From Brassica napus (taxonomy: Eukaryota; Streptophyta; Magnoliopsida; Brassicales; Brassicaceae), in assembly GCF_020379485.1 (NCBI RefSeq), contig NW_026016655.1:116001-180000 (forward strand): a stretch of 64,000 nt of DNA. Reading direction: 5' to 3'. Positions within the stretch are counted from its first letter, which is position 1, and every line of letters starts with the position of its first letter. The position numbers were made by a program, and so were the translations under genes. Shown here piece by piece: positions 35,185 to 44,899 of this stretch. The notes beneath the pieces were generated by a model that was not told where the DNA came from, did not search any database, and worked only from the letters and a program-made list of their open reading frames with translations.

Positions 35185-35641
35185 CTACGCAAAGAAATAG
35201 TGCCAAAATATGGCCATACCAAACCCACAAACCACCACTGGAAACATCAAACACTTCATCTTTTCCGCTTTACCGAGTTCTTTCTCCAACCGACCAACGT
35301 CTACTCTCAGATCTGATATGCCTTTGGTCATGTCACTCATCACCGATTTCATATCTTCTACCTCTTCCACCAAGCACTCGTCCGCCCATTTGAATAAATG
35401 TCTCTGATTTCACCAACATGCCCAGCTCTTAGTATCACATTGACAGTATAATGAATAAAATTAAAAATCAAACCTTAATATATCCTTTGCGACAGCAATA
35501 GTACAGTCTTCCTGGATTAGCCCGTGATGCAGATGTACATAATTCAGCGGGTTCACCACACCAACACTGTTTCGGCGTTCCTCTTTCCACATGCCGGCGG
35601 TGAAAGTAAGTGTTACCAGACACAGATGATGAAGAAGACAT
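35185..35641 (-). CDS. GRF zinc-finger protein with C-terminal membrane segment
   Basis: Two exons on the minus strand: 35641-35474 (donor after AAG, GTTTGA) and 35403-35185 (acceptor CAG). The join is phase 0 and gives 128 residues. The first exon starts MSSSSSVSGNTYFHRR and carries the GRF finger (PKQCWCGEPAELCTSASRAN, PGRLYYCC). The second completes it (RHLFKWADE), then a coiled coil and a hydrophobic C-terminus (MFPVVVCGFGMAIFWHYFF) that looks like a tail anchor. This architecture is common in Brassicaceae genomes. It is a second, different GRF protein on the same element. The unusual GTTTGA donor is the weak point of the model. Confidence 0.75.
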
Positions 35642-35889
35642 TTTCTTTGAATGAAAGAGAAATTGGTGTGAAAGACAAAGTTAAAACAATAGTGGTAGTA
35701 ATATAAAATCATTTTTTTTAAAAATTCAAATAAAGAGGAATAATTTAAATTAATAAACTATTAAATGCCTCGATATTAGGTTTGAGCCGTATTTTTCCAC
35801 ACACGTGATGCACTTTAATTATGACGAATACTCAATCAAATCAAGAAATACGAAAGGTTCTTTATTATTTTATCAAACACTTAAGTTGA

Positions 35890-36535
35890 ATTCGTATTAC
35901 GGCTGTGTTAGCGTCTATATTTTGGCTGAGTTAACGTAGACGTATTGACTGAGTTACATTAAAAATAACAATACCTCGATTATGTAAATAATCCGATACA
36001 TGCGTGCCAGCCGTATAATAATGAGTCTCGATATTCTCAATGCAAACGAAATTTCTCATGCACATAATAATAAGAGAATAAAGGTCTCTAATAATAGTAG
36101 TCTCGATAATGTAATGACGGCCATAATAATGAGTCTCGATATTCTCAATGACGATGGAATTTCTCGCACGTATAATAATAAGAGAATAAAGGACTCTAAT
36201 ACTGGTCTCGATTAAGTAATGGCGGCCATAATAATACATTGAAAATAGCGTTAACTATGGCTTTGTATTTTTACAATATAAGGCTGAGTTATTAGTATCT
36301 TAATTCGTATTACGGCTGAGTTACTTAACTGAAACACTGACGTTTGACGCAAACAATTCCGGCTGAGTTAAACAACTTTATAAAACCTTAACGGCTGAGT
36401 TAAACAACTTTATAGAAACTAAACGGCTGAGTTAAACAACTTAATAGAAACTTAATGGCTGAGTTAAACAACTTTATAGAAACTTAACGGCTGAGTTAAA
36501 CAACTTTACAAAAACTTGACGGCTGAATACAAACA
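35890..36535 (+). repeat. motif region with 32-bp tandem repeats and a 120-bp duplication
   Basis: Forward motifs occur throughout. Between 36360 and 36525, GGCTGAGTTAAACAACTTTA is repeated with a period of about 32 bp, five or six times. Between 36000 and 36225 a block with ATAATGAGTCTCGATATTCT is duplicated about 120 bp apart. Confidence 0.85.
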
Positions 36536-36546
36536 AAAACAACAAA

Positions 36547-37091
36547 TCAATTTCTAAAACCAAAATTATCAGGACCAAATTCTTCAAACATGTGGACAAG
36601 ATCACGCCAAACTCTAGTTAGCATCCACGCAGGCTTCTCACCCCCATGTGCCCACCTCCTCTTCAAGAGGCGCATCTGACAACGAAACACCGTTCTGGCC
36701 ACCAGATTAAAATTTGTCCAAACTTGAAAATTATATCTTCGTGCCCACGTGCGTTTGCGCTACAAAAAAAACCAATTTCCAAATGTAAGTGCTGTTATTA
36801 TGTCTAATATCAAAAACAATTCAAAGATGTTGTCCTTACAGCGAGTTGAAGAAACCAGCGTTCCTTAAAATGATCGGGAATGGCGCGCCATGTCGGCCAA
36901 TCATGAACCCATCCTTCTGCTAAAATCGACGGGATGGCCAGGGAGAGATCGCTTAGAAATTTAAACCAGATTACGCTGTCAAGCAAGACACCCGGGCCAG
37001 GGTATAGAACGGGAAGGTTTTCACGATTTTCAGAGTTTAGTATCTCATTGACTCTGTTCTCTAACCTTTCTGAATAACCAGGAACAATCAT
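36547..37091 (-). CDS. unrecognised two-exon gene of the MULE
   Basis: Exons 37091-36840 (donor GTAAGG) and 36759-36547 (acceptor TTTTTTGTAG) join in phase 0 to give 154 residues. It starts MIVPGYSERLENRVNEILN, continues with LPVLYPGPGVLLDSVIWF and GWVHDWPTWRAIPDHFKERW, and ends with a Trp/Arg-rich region (RKRTWARRYNFQVWTNF, then GEKPAWMLTRVWRDLVHMF). I recall similar plant transposon-associated proteins, but I cannot name the family. The W-x-x-I-P-x-x-F-K-E-R-W block is reminiscent of plant PTTA/En-Spm-associated proteins. No lesion is visible. Confidence 0.6.
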
Positions 37092-37249
37092 AACTTTGTA
37101 AGGCGATATAGAGATATTGTTTAGGTTTTCTAGTGAGATAAGGCGAGAAGGTGCAAGAGAAGGGGGCTATATATAGGGGAAGTATAGAACATTAAAGGTC
37201 GCGAGATAAAATATCTAAAATTTTCGCGCCATATGTAAATATTAACTTA

Positions 37250-37780
37250 CACTAACAGGCTGAGTTATTAAGACCTTTACGGCTGATTTGTTGTTTGCCG
37301 TTTAGGGTATAGGGTTTAGTTATTTAGGGTTTGGGTTCCGAATAAGATTGTTTAGGGTTATGATTTATGATGTACGAACCACAAGATATGATAAATATCA
37401 CAAATTCATAATAAATAACACAATAACAGTTTACGTGTTTTGAATCATGCTCACACCTCATATCACTGCCTAGAGTTTTAGGTACTCGTAAGAGACAACA
37501 TATACCTCAAGATTATAATCGATTCCAAACTCGTATAGTCAACAAAGATCATGCTCACACATTGAGTTATTATTAATTATTTTGATAATTGGACTTTATA
37601 TATAACATTCGAATGAAAAATTATTAATTATTTTGATTCTAGGGTATGTTTGAGGTATGACTGAGTTATCAATGAGTACTGGCTGAGTATTACTAATCGA
37701 TACGACTGAGTTATTACAGCAGTTATCCAAAGTCAAATAGTTAACATAACAACAAACACAGGTTCACAAACAAACACAGT
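37250..37780 (+). repeat. sparse motif region with a telomere-like patch
   Basis: Six or so forward motifs near 37255-37290 and 37655-37710. Between them, 37300-37360 has several TTTAGGG words in irregular order. There is no gene. Beyond this point the motif is mostly in reverse orientation. Confidence 0.6.
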
Positions 37781-38474
37781 TTCATTATGAAAACAAATTG
37801 TTCATTCCAACATTTCCTCCTTCCTCGAGGATATCTGCTGCCATCTTCACCCGTAACCCTTGAATATTACTATCGTTTATGCCATCAAAAGTTACACCAA
37901 GCGCTAGACACTCCACAAACTTCAACGAATAAACCCCACAATCACCTGACATGTTGTTTTGTGGAATGTATCTTTTGCTCCTCCGTCTGAATGCGAACCT
38001 CTTCCTAGAATGCTTTCGGAGATCGGCAGGAATAAGCTCATTCAACATCCAGGGAAGCATCTCCAGTAGAGGTCTAAAAGCATTTAGCATTTTTTGCTCA
38101 CTTTCGGGTGTTGACTCTCCATAGATTGGATCGTAGCAATCTATCTTCTCCTTGATCAGATCCACGTGAAACGCCACCCAGTGATTACCGCCGGTTTGAA
38201 GACATCCGTACACGTGATCCACATCTGCATACCACTTCAAGTTTGTTGTAAATTCTTCGGGGAATCTCCCGTTTACCAACGCTTCATAACCACAGTCTTT
38301 GAACTTGAACGAAGCAGGTTTCATCCTGAACTGCCTGTAATCGAGGGAAGCCCAAGAACTTAACAACCAAGGGTCTATGAAACCAATCCGCTTGGACCAG
38401 AATGGAGTGGGATCTCGCATGGACCTTTGTATGAGGACGTTCATATACGCAGCGATATGCTAGACAAAGAAAAA

Positions 38475-38557
38475 TAATAAGTCAGCCGTAATATAATGAA
38501 TTAAATATATAAGTCAGCCTTTATAGAATATATAAGTCAGCCTTAATAAAGACTTAC
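38475..38557 (-). repeat. three motif copies inside the Ulp1 gene intron
   Basis: On the plus strand AAGTCAGCC occurs three times about 25-35 bp apart, so the motif lies in sense orientation in the transcript (GGCTGACTT). Confidence 0.8.
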
Positions 38558-39002
38558 ATTATCAAACACCCATCCATATTCTTTGTCAGGCCACGGTCTT
38601 TCATGCATGAGTATGCTGTAGAAGTCACTCTCATGATCAGCTGAGGGTTCTTCTGGTTTATCTTTAGGTGCTGGTGGTTTGGGTGGAATTGCCTTAATGT
38701 GTTGCTTCAGTTTTTCCAGTCGCGCCGGATCAACAGGTGCGCAAGGGTCGTATATTACTGATGAAGGCGTAATGTTCTTCCTCATGCAAGTCGTCTGTCC
38801 ATTGTCTCCAATGTACGGAAAAACTGGTGCTGAATCAAGGTTCGTCAATGAAAACCCTTGTGGAGATAACTTAACTGATTTCTCCCGAAGTTCCTTTATC
38901 ACGGAAGATCTAATCAATTCAGCTGGCTCGACATCAGACTCCGCCGCCAATGCGTTATCTTCCGCAAGAACTTCGTCGTTGGTCACAACACATTCCTCAG
39001 AC

Positions 39003-39225
39003 CGCTGTAACTCAGCCTCTTCTTCTTTCTTCTTCTTCGGTAACTCAGCCTCTTTTTCCTTCTTTTTTTTCGGTAACTCAGCCTCGTCTTCCTTCTTTTT
39101 CTTCTGTAACCCAGCCTCTTGTTTCTTTTGTAACTCAGCCGCTTTTCTCTTCTGTTTCTTCTCCTCGTTCTCTTTTTTCTTAGCCTCTTGCTTCTCCTTC
39201 CTCTTCAACGCAGCCTCTGCCCGCT
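39003..39225 (-). repeat. coding minisatellite containing the element motif
   Basis: In the Ulp1 gene linker, about six imperfect units (spacing about 34 bp at first, then shorter) each contain GAGGCTGAGTTAC or a close variant. They are translated as EAEL followed by Lys/Glu runs (EAELPKKKKE). Confidence 0.85.
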
Positions 39226-41169
39226 GTGCTTTTTTCTTATCCTCGATAGCCTCATCCTTTACAGTAACAGTACGCTTGGCCTTGCCCCGTAAGCCGCGTC
39301 CATAGGCTGGAACGTTGGCATCCTTACCATCCTTAGCATCCTTAGTAATCTTTGCAGGAGAAACACTGATGAAATCAATTTCATTAAAATCATCACCCAA
39401 AATCCTTCTCACCACTGTATCCTTCTCAAGCTCCGAATTCTTCTTTGCAGGGGTCTCAGCTAACGCTGGACTTTTGACTGACTTCTGCTGTTTCTGCTGC
39501 GCCGGCACCGGACTTTTGACACCCTTCTCCTTCCGCTGCGGCGGCACCGGACTTTTGACAGCCTTCTCTTTCTGCTGCGGCGGCTCTGGACTTTTGACAG
39601 GCTTTTTCTGCTGCCGCGGTTCTGTCACTGGAGTTTTTACAGACTTCTCCTCCTGGGCCTGCGGTTCTACCACTGGACTTTTGTCCGACTTTTCCGGTGG
39701 CGACCTCCTACGAGGTGATGATGTCACCGATAAAGATTTTTCTACGCCGGCGGAGGAGAGTTTAGCATCGTTGTCGGGAATTTTCCTTTCCCCAAAACTT
39801 TCAGACTCTGCTGCACTACAGCTTTCACCACGTTATCTAGGGTCTTCTCGTCCATCACTGGCCGGTTCCGGTCAAAATCGTAAGCATCAAATTTTGCTGA
39901 AATATTCTGCAGAGCACTCACAAGATTCGTTAGAGTCGCTTTGTCCAATACAGCTTCCTCCTCGCTAGAACCCTTTCTCGTTTCAGCAGCTTCTTTCTTC
40001 TGCTTCTTTGTTGATGGCTCAGCTTCTGATGAAACTCCCTTCGTTTTCTTCTTCTTCTTCTTCTCATTCCCCTTCCCCTGCTCATCCCTCTGTACTTCCC
40101 AGAAACCTTTCACGTATCTACCTGCGTGTATGTCTTCTACCAACCTAACGAGTTGTGGGTCGTCAGGTTCATCCGACCATACAGGAAACATCTCTTCAAT
40201 TGACTCCTTCATAACCATTCTCCTCAAACGGACCTGCAACACCAGTTTATCATAAACTCAGCCATCAAATAACACAAAACCAAGCCATCAAATAAATTAA
40301 TTCGGTCACAATATTACCTCGCCATGATTTTTGATTTCGTCAGACAAGACAGTATCAAAACTTGAACGTGTACGCCTTCCACCCCATCACAAAAGAGGAA
40401 CGTCTTCATTGTTGACCACTCTCCCAAACTTCTCACCGAAACAGACGATGGACTCATACGCCCAAACCAATAAAACGTCCTTCATGCCGCTTACTGTGTA
40501 TGACTTTCCATCTGGAGACAGTGTTTTCAGAGAGTCAACAAGAACTTCGTATGCAGTCCGACCCCATGGATACGACCTCATGGCTTCATCGTCTAATATC
40601 CTTATTGCACTTTGAAAGGGTATCCTTGAATTGTGATGCAAACAGTACAGTCCCATGGCTTGAAGAAATAACATCCCCAACCACTTACGCTTTTCAAAAC
40701 TCCAACCAGGACAGAACTCTAATGCTGCCTTCAGCTCATCATACTTGGGTCCCATCCCAAGCGGCACCTTCAACTCCTCCCAAAACTCTTTGTATTGATC
40801 AGGTTCAAAACTTTCTGTTGGCAATGGACCTGTGTTTAACCCAGTGATCTCACCAAACTCGAGCAAGCTAAACCTGATAACATCATCAACCACAACAGAC
40901 CATATCTCCTTTTTATGCACTCGCAGCTGTCTACATAGCAGATAGTGTACGGTCCTACCAGACCAAATGCTTTCGCGTGAAAGTAGCCTAGCAACTACTC
41001 CAATGGGAGAGTTCACCAGTTCTTCCCACACATCGAGTCCTATTGTTTCTTTAATGTGGGGGAAATGTCCTGCACGGAAATTATGATTGATATCTTTACC
41101 TTCTAGGTTAGAAGGGTAAAGTCTTGGAGGGTAATCACGTGGTTCGACTTGACTAACATCCATCTGATC

Positions 41170-41570
41170 ATATAACACAACAATAAATCAGCCACAACAT
41201 AAAAATAACACAGCCATATCATAATATTAAAATATATTAGGTCATATATATAACTCAGCCATAACATAATAATTACTCAGTTATAACATAACCATAACTC
41301 AGCCATAACATAATAATTACTCAGTTATAACATAACCATAACTCAGCCACAACAAAAAGCCCTAATTCAGACACAACAAAAGTCTAGACAATCACATATC
41401 TCAGCCGCAACATAACCCTAACTCAGACACAACAAAATCCTCGACAAACCCATAGCACAGTCAACATAACCCTAACTCAGTCGCAACAAAAACCTCCACA
41501 CACCCATATCACAGCCTCAATATATAACTGACCCACAAACTCAACCAAAATACAATATATAACGTCGCGA
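41170..41570 (-). repeat. reverse-oriented motif array in the Ulp1 gene leader intron
   Basis: About fifteen copies of the type AACTCAGCCATAACATAA, some with AACTCAGACACAAC. They lie between the 5' untranslated exon and the first coding exon. Confidence 0.88.
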
Positions 41571-41581
41571 CATCTTACCGG

Positions 41582-41960
41582 AAAAGATGAACTCGTTGAT
41601 GAGAATGCGGTGAAGGCGATTTCGTACAGACGACGGTTTCTAGAAACTCCGACGAGACAGAGTTCAACGACAGAGAGTTATAGAGAGTTCAACGACAGAG
41701 AGTTAGAGAGAGTTCGAAGAAGTAAAGAACAATGTCGACGAGGGTTTCGAAGGGTGAGAGGATTTCGGTTTGCGGTTCCTTCTTCGACACAACACAGTTC
41801 TTCGTGTTCTTTTCTTTTCTTTTTTTTGACAAAACCGTATGTATGATAGTGATAGTGATAGAGACGGTTTGGTTTCAGAAAATAACTGATGTGATGTGGA
41901 TTTTTAATAACTGATGTGGCTTTGATCTTTAAAATTAGTTTCAGAAAATAAAACATAACA
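41582..41960 (-). promoter_or_regulatory. likely promoter and 5' untranslated exon of the DUF1985-Ulp1 gene
   Basis: The stretch ends in a good donor (TTTTCCG then GTAAGATG) whose partner acceptor immediately precedes the ATG at 41163. It includes a GAGAGTT-rich leader with AGAGTTCAACGACAGAGAGT repeated. No coding frame is recognisable. Transcription would start near the right terminal repeat. Confidence 0.5.
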
Positions 41961-42073
41961 AAAGCCCCTTATTGTAAATTACTAGGAAAGAGAAAACATT
42001 CTAGTAATAAAACAAAGATGTACAACATTCTAGTAATAAACCATAAAATGTGTAACATTCTAGTAATTTTCTC
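41960..42073. repeat. MULE right terminal inverted repeat
   Basis: Four spaced copies of ACATTCTAGTAAT mirror the left end. The outermost bases pair with the left terminus over about 80 bp with mismatches. Confidence 0.88.
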
Positions 42074-42736
42074 AAAAAAACATGTGGGAAATCTAAACAT
42101 AGAAAATGATAAAATTGACCAGATCTGGTCAAGCACGAAAATTAACATTGACTGCAAGTGAACCCTTCAAATTCCAATGTCCAGATTCAATGAACCTTCA
42201 GCATGTCCCACGGACAGGGCCAGTACGCGATCAGGACAGTCCAAACTAGCCGGAAATGAAGTTGCACGGCCTAACTTGAAATCCATTCGATCAAATTGAA
42301 ATCTGCCACGACCATTCTTCTTAGAATGCAAAACAGGTCGGGAAAGCCGAGATTCATTATGAGGGATTCGATCGTCTGGTCGTGAGTTTTGAAGAAGTTC
42401 CAATCCGGTCGCGCGGGCAGTACGTACGGTACAGTCCAGAATTGAGTAGCGATGACCTATCTCAGAATTGGTGCGTCCGAATGTGATTTCGTCTCGACTG
42501 TTCTTCATGAAATGGAAAACAGTATGGTGGATACAAAATCTGGTACGTTCAAATCGGTCATCTTGCCATGGTTCCAGCCAAAGCTCCCATCCGGATGCAT
42601 GTGGGACAGTCCAGTACAGTGTCCTGTCAGTCGGGTCAGTATGGTGAAAAACATGAACCTCAGTTGAAATCTTCAGAACGTTCTGATCTCCATGCTGGTT
42701 CGGCTCCATGTACTGATCCGTGGACCGCGGTCTATC

Positions 42737-43450
42737 ATTCCCTCCTTCTTCAAAAGGATTTGTCCTCAAATCCAAAGTACCTATATCAAAAAGAGATGAA
42801 TCAGATACAAAGGAATTAAAACTCATGGAAAATTCAGGGAATGAAAAATATGGATAGAAACTTCCTTGGAGTTTTGAAGTCATTTTCATCAAGGAATTCC
42901 AAGTACTTTGGCGTCCATTGGTGCTTGCTCTCCTTAGAAACTGATCATGCTTATCCTGTTTATTCAAAGCAACTAGAGAAACCACATCAAATCTGGTAAA
43001 GGAATAATCAAAGGGTTTCTCTATCCTTAAGACACCAAAAACAGGATCCAAGCACTTAGGATAATCATCAAGGACGTGGGCAAGCATTAAGCAAGTAAGC
43101 TGGTTGCCAAAAATTTATTTATCAATCTCAAAATCAGGCCAAGGCGAGAAACTGTTATGGAAAGAAAGAGACAATGCCAAATTTGAAAAATTATCATCAT
43201 GAACGAAATCAAAAGAATTCTTTGGCCTAAGCAATTTTGGTTCATGCCTTTTCCTAAACCAAATCTCTTTCAAAGCACAGCTCAATGAACACAATTCATG
43301 AAAAGGTTTGAGCAAAACGTTTTTCAACCATGTAAAAATATGTTTTCTCTTTGAAATTCTCGGTTTCAAAACATTTTCATGAAGAGTAGAGGCAATCAAC
43401 TCATGATCCTTACAGTGCTTTTGGTTTAGACAGAAGAATGACTGAGGAAA
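42737..43450 (-). pseudogene. 3' coding end of the host retrotransposon
   Basis: A purine tract (GAAGAAGGAGGGAA, minus strand, 42737-42750) abuts the LTR. Upstream of it the minus strand encodes TLDLRTNPFEEGG and, further up, FPQSFFCLNQKH and KPFHELCSLSCALKE. The first and last pieces recur at 46867-47560, so this end exists twice in the interior. Frames are open in pieces and continue into the LTR. I recognise no polymerase domain. Confidence 0.6.
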
Positions 43451-44298
43451 CACCTGATGCGGCCATCAAATCAGTAGCTGAACCAGAGGCCAACCAGTTG
43501 CACCAATCCACTAACCAAATGACCATCAAGGATATGTGTTCAGTAAAAACGGCGTATTCTCCCAACCAGGAGGAATGTTTCCATGAAACCAATTTTAATG
43601 CATTCTATACTCAACAAGGAGTCAAGAACACTTGGTGTAATCTTCAAATCTACTCGGACCAGGAAGATATGAATTTTACAAACCGGAGGTTCTCCAACCC
43701 GTCCATCTGCGAGTATCCGAGTTTAAAAGATGTGTCAAGCCCAAAGAAGAAGCGTTCCGACCCAAACAAAAGCATGGACTTCAAGATGGATCTATTAGCT
43801 TCACAACAAGCTAAGAATGATGAGAAAATTCCACGGAAATATGGAGTTATGTCCCAATCCCCTAAACCGGTCAAACCAGTTCTGCAATTGCCTAATTTGG
43901 AGTCTCACCGGTTCAATCTTAGTCAAACCAAACAATGGCGACCAGGAGATGTTTATAATCATCTGAGAAGTATATCCAACGATCCAGGAGGAGTAGAAGG
44001 GTTCTTACCATGCACCAAAGCCCACATGATCAGGAGGATCTATTTATGGCCACACTTACCTTATTTGGAGTCTCAAGAATTCAAACTTCAACAGCTATAT
44101 TCTTTTCAGTTTATGGACGAGATCAGCACTTATCAAGCTCCCAGGAAGGTCCCAAAGAAGTTATCTTATCCCCTTAAACCTTCCAGGTTCAAGATTATTC
44201 AAGCTCCCCCTTTACAAGCCAAATCCCCACAATCCCTCCAACGGCTAGTTTCCGATTTTATATCTTGGAGATTTGTTTCCTTTCTTTTTATTTTTTGA
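43438..44298 (+). pseudogene. opposite-strand relative of the retrotransposon's unknown protein
   Basis: A 286-residue frame with phrases such as SPKKKRSDPNKSMDFKMDLL and MNFTNRRFSNPSICEYPSLK. These match IKKRPEPK...FQMDLPAS and MNFTNQRFFSPSIREY encoded on the minus strand at 46867-48039. It begins where the minus-strand fragment ends, giving a head-to-head junction near 43440. Domain and function unknown. Confidence 0.55.
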
Positions 44299-44819
44299 AC
44301 GTTTTGTTTAGATATTTCTGAGCATTATATAAGTTCTCTTTGTCCTTCATTTGTAGATACCTTTCAACCTTAAGAAATAATATTCAGTTTATCTTTTATC
44401 AAAGAATTTCTTTGCATAAAAATCTGTTCTTTAGTTTCTAAGTGTGAGATACATTAGAAACTATTGAGTTCGTGGTTCATAGGTTCTTTGTGTGATACAG
44501 GAGCCTTGAGACACAGATTGAGAGAGTCAATCAGCACCCACGGATTGAGAGAGTCAATCATCATCTATCCAACATCATCTATCCATCATCCATCTTCAAT
44601 CATCTATCCATAAACCATTCCATCCCTTTATCTTTTAGTTTCTGTTCTTATTTTAATTATTCATAAACTCATTGTTCTTCATTGTTTCCAGGTTAGATTG
44701 GATTAAAAGGAATAGCAAGTCGGCCATCTTCACCATCTTTCCATCTGGTCTTCTTCCTTACCGATAAGATCGACCCATCGCCCATCCATCTCATCGACCC
44801 AGCTTCCCAGCCTGTAACA
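44299..44819 (+). mobile_element. probable 5' LTR end of a plus-strand element
   Basis: A non-coding stretch ending CCTGTAACA, followed by TT and a primer site. It contains ATTGAGAGAGTCAATCA repeats near 44520-44560 and ATCATCTATCCA repeats. I could not find its TG start. Confidence 0.45.
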
Positions 44820-44821
44820 TT

Positions 44822-44834
44822 TGGTATCAGAGCC
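44822..44834 (+). other. primer binding site, initiator-Met tRNA, plus strand
   Basis: TGGTATCAGAGCC three bases after a CA terminus shows a plus-strand element nested in, or fused with, the minus-strand one. Confidence 0.75.
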
Positions 44835-44899
44835 GAAAGGCTCCTAACCCAGGTTATATCAATCCTTTCTATCATCTCTATCTTTCATTCTTGTTTAGT

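Larger units (their letters stand above)
37785..41163 (-). pseudogene. DUF1985-Ulp1 (C48) protease gene, Kaonashi-like, two lesions
   Basis: Three coding exons by splice signals: 41163-40318, 40233-38558 and 38459-37785, about 1065 codons. Exon 1 starts at ATG right after an acceptor, and a 5' untranslated exon ends at about 41582 (CCG then GTAAGA). It carries DUF1985 (HFPHIKETIGLDVWEELV, then VIRFSLLEFGEITGLNTG). Exon 2 is a basic/acidic linker with KSP/Pro repeats and EAELPKKKK repeats. Exon 3 is a Ulp1 cysteine protease with the expected His (GGNHWVAFHVD), Asp (CYDP), Gln (PQNN) and Cys (GDCGVYSLKF). Ulp1 proteases process SUMO. Lesions: an in-frame TGA at 40387-40389 with the frame open beyond it, and a one-base shift near 39775 (exon 2 is 1676 bp, one short of a multiple of three). 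Confidence 0.82.
27217..42073. mobile_element. 14.86-kb gene-carrying Mutator-like element (MULE)
   Basis: Ends are GGGAAGTTTACTAG and, reversed, GAGAAAATTACTAG, with inverted similarity over about 80 bp and a perfect 9-bp target duplication. Inside, left to right: transposase gene (+), F-box gene (+), GRF zinc-finger gene (-), B3 gene (+), second GRF gene (-), an unrecognised two-exon gene (-), and a DUF1985-Ulp1 protease gene (-). Noncoding DNA is packed with a GGCTGAGTTAT motif. Carriage of Ulp1-like genes by MULEs is known (Kaonashi elements in Arabidopsis). This copy adds five further passengers. It lies inside the left (3') LTR of the host retrotransposon. Confidence 0.95.

Noticed and set aside
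37300..37360. Telomere-like TTTAGGG words
   Set aside because: Too few and too irregular to be a telomeric insertion.
38679..39305. 208-residue plus-strand frame rich in Ser/Phe
   Set aside because: It is the shadow of the Lys/Glu linker of the minus-strand Ulp1 gene.
42167..43087. 306-residue minus-strand frame with its partner at 50872-51459
   Set aside because: Most of it is LTR sequence present in both LTRs. The upstream part is the 3' interior fragment, listed separately.
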